Source: Metabacillus bambusae (GTDB taxonomy: Bacteria; Bacillota; Bacilli; Bacillales; Bacillaceae). Taken from it: a stretch of 64,000 nt of DNA. Location: positions 310,001 to 374,000 of the forward strand of contig NZ_JAGDEL010000002.1 of NCBI RefSeq assembly GCF_017497975.1. The letters run 5' to 3'. Within the stretch, counting starts at the first letter, position 1; each line of letters starts with the position of its first letter. This document shows, piece after piece, positions 63,984-64,000 of the stretch. The translations under genes and the position numbers were made by a program. The notes under the pieces were generated by a model. It saw only the letters and a program-made list of their open reading frames with translations. It was not told where the DNA came from and made no database searches.

Positions 63984-64000
63984 GATTAATGCTGAAGATT

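Overview
The window comes from a low-GC, endospore-forming Bacillaceae bacterium. The gene order follows the yut-yun-yur-yus region of Bacillus subtilis closely (from memory of that map): yutG-yutF-yutE, yutD-yutC-lipA-lytH, yunB-C-D-E-F, sufCDSUB, yurZ, metNIQ, yusD-E-F-G-gcvH-yusI, fadNAE, fadM, coat-F-type genes, yusU, yusV and yusX. Sporulation genes (lytH, yunB, yutC, two coat-F-like genes) support a spore former. Most genes are on the minus strand.

Layout. 1-7.2 kb: phospholipid phosphatase tail, NagD-type HAD phosphatase, HepT-like protein, an EAL c-di-GMP phosphodiesterase, lipoyl synthase and the spore peptidase LytH. 7.4-11.5 kb: a sodium-coupled MetP/MetS transporter and a lysine-riboswitch-controlled NhaC-family (LysW-type) transporter. 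11.5-15.9 kb: yunB-F. 16.2-21.4 kb: the SUF iron-sulfur cluster operon. 22.2-27.4 kb: YurZ, the SAM-riboswitch-controlled methionine importer and MetY. 27.5-30.1 kb: small yus genes and gcvH. 30.6-36.0 kb: fadNAE beta-oxidation with a FadR operator. 36.2-38.5 kb: YuzL, proline dehydrogenase, coat-F proteins, YusU. 38.5-43.4 kb: Fur-boxed hydroxamate-type siderophore uptake. 43.5-46.5 kb: ZIP transporter and KtrAB K+ uptake under a c-di-AMP riboswitch. 46.8-54 kb: acidic amino acid symporter, oligoendopeptidase, a short TatA, a D,D-carboxypeptidase, and a TetR/SMR-pair/EamA efflux group. 54.3-62.5 kb: a XylFGH sugar ABC transporter preceded by an AraPST-like three-component sugar sensor, with CcpA cre sites. 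63-63.8 kb: a DUF2935 protein.

Three metabolite riboswitches (lysine, SAM, c-di-AMP) each sit upstream of a matching transporter and end in a visible intrinsic terminator. With the Fur, FadR, cre and TetR-type sites they make this a strip of uptake and catabolic genes under direct nutrient control.

The gene content is mostly core genome. The least explained structure is non-coding: several families of intergenic repeats. These include a MITE-like family with GGCT(G/C)TTTTC ends (three full copies and one deletion derivative), a related element with its own terminal inverted repeats, a second family present twice, and an 8-copy, 56-58-bp-period array built on GGGACTGTCCC that fills the gap between the convergent eamA and xylH genes and supplies the C-terminus of EamA. 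No rRNA, tRNA, prophage, transposase or CRISPR array was seen.
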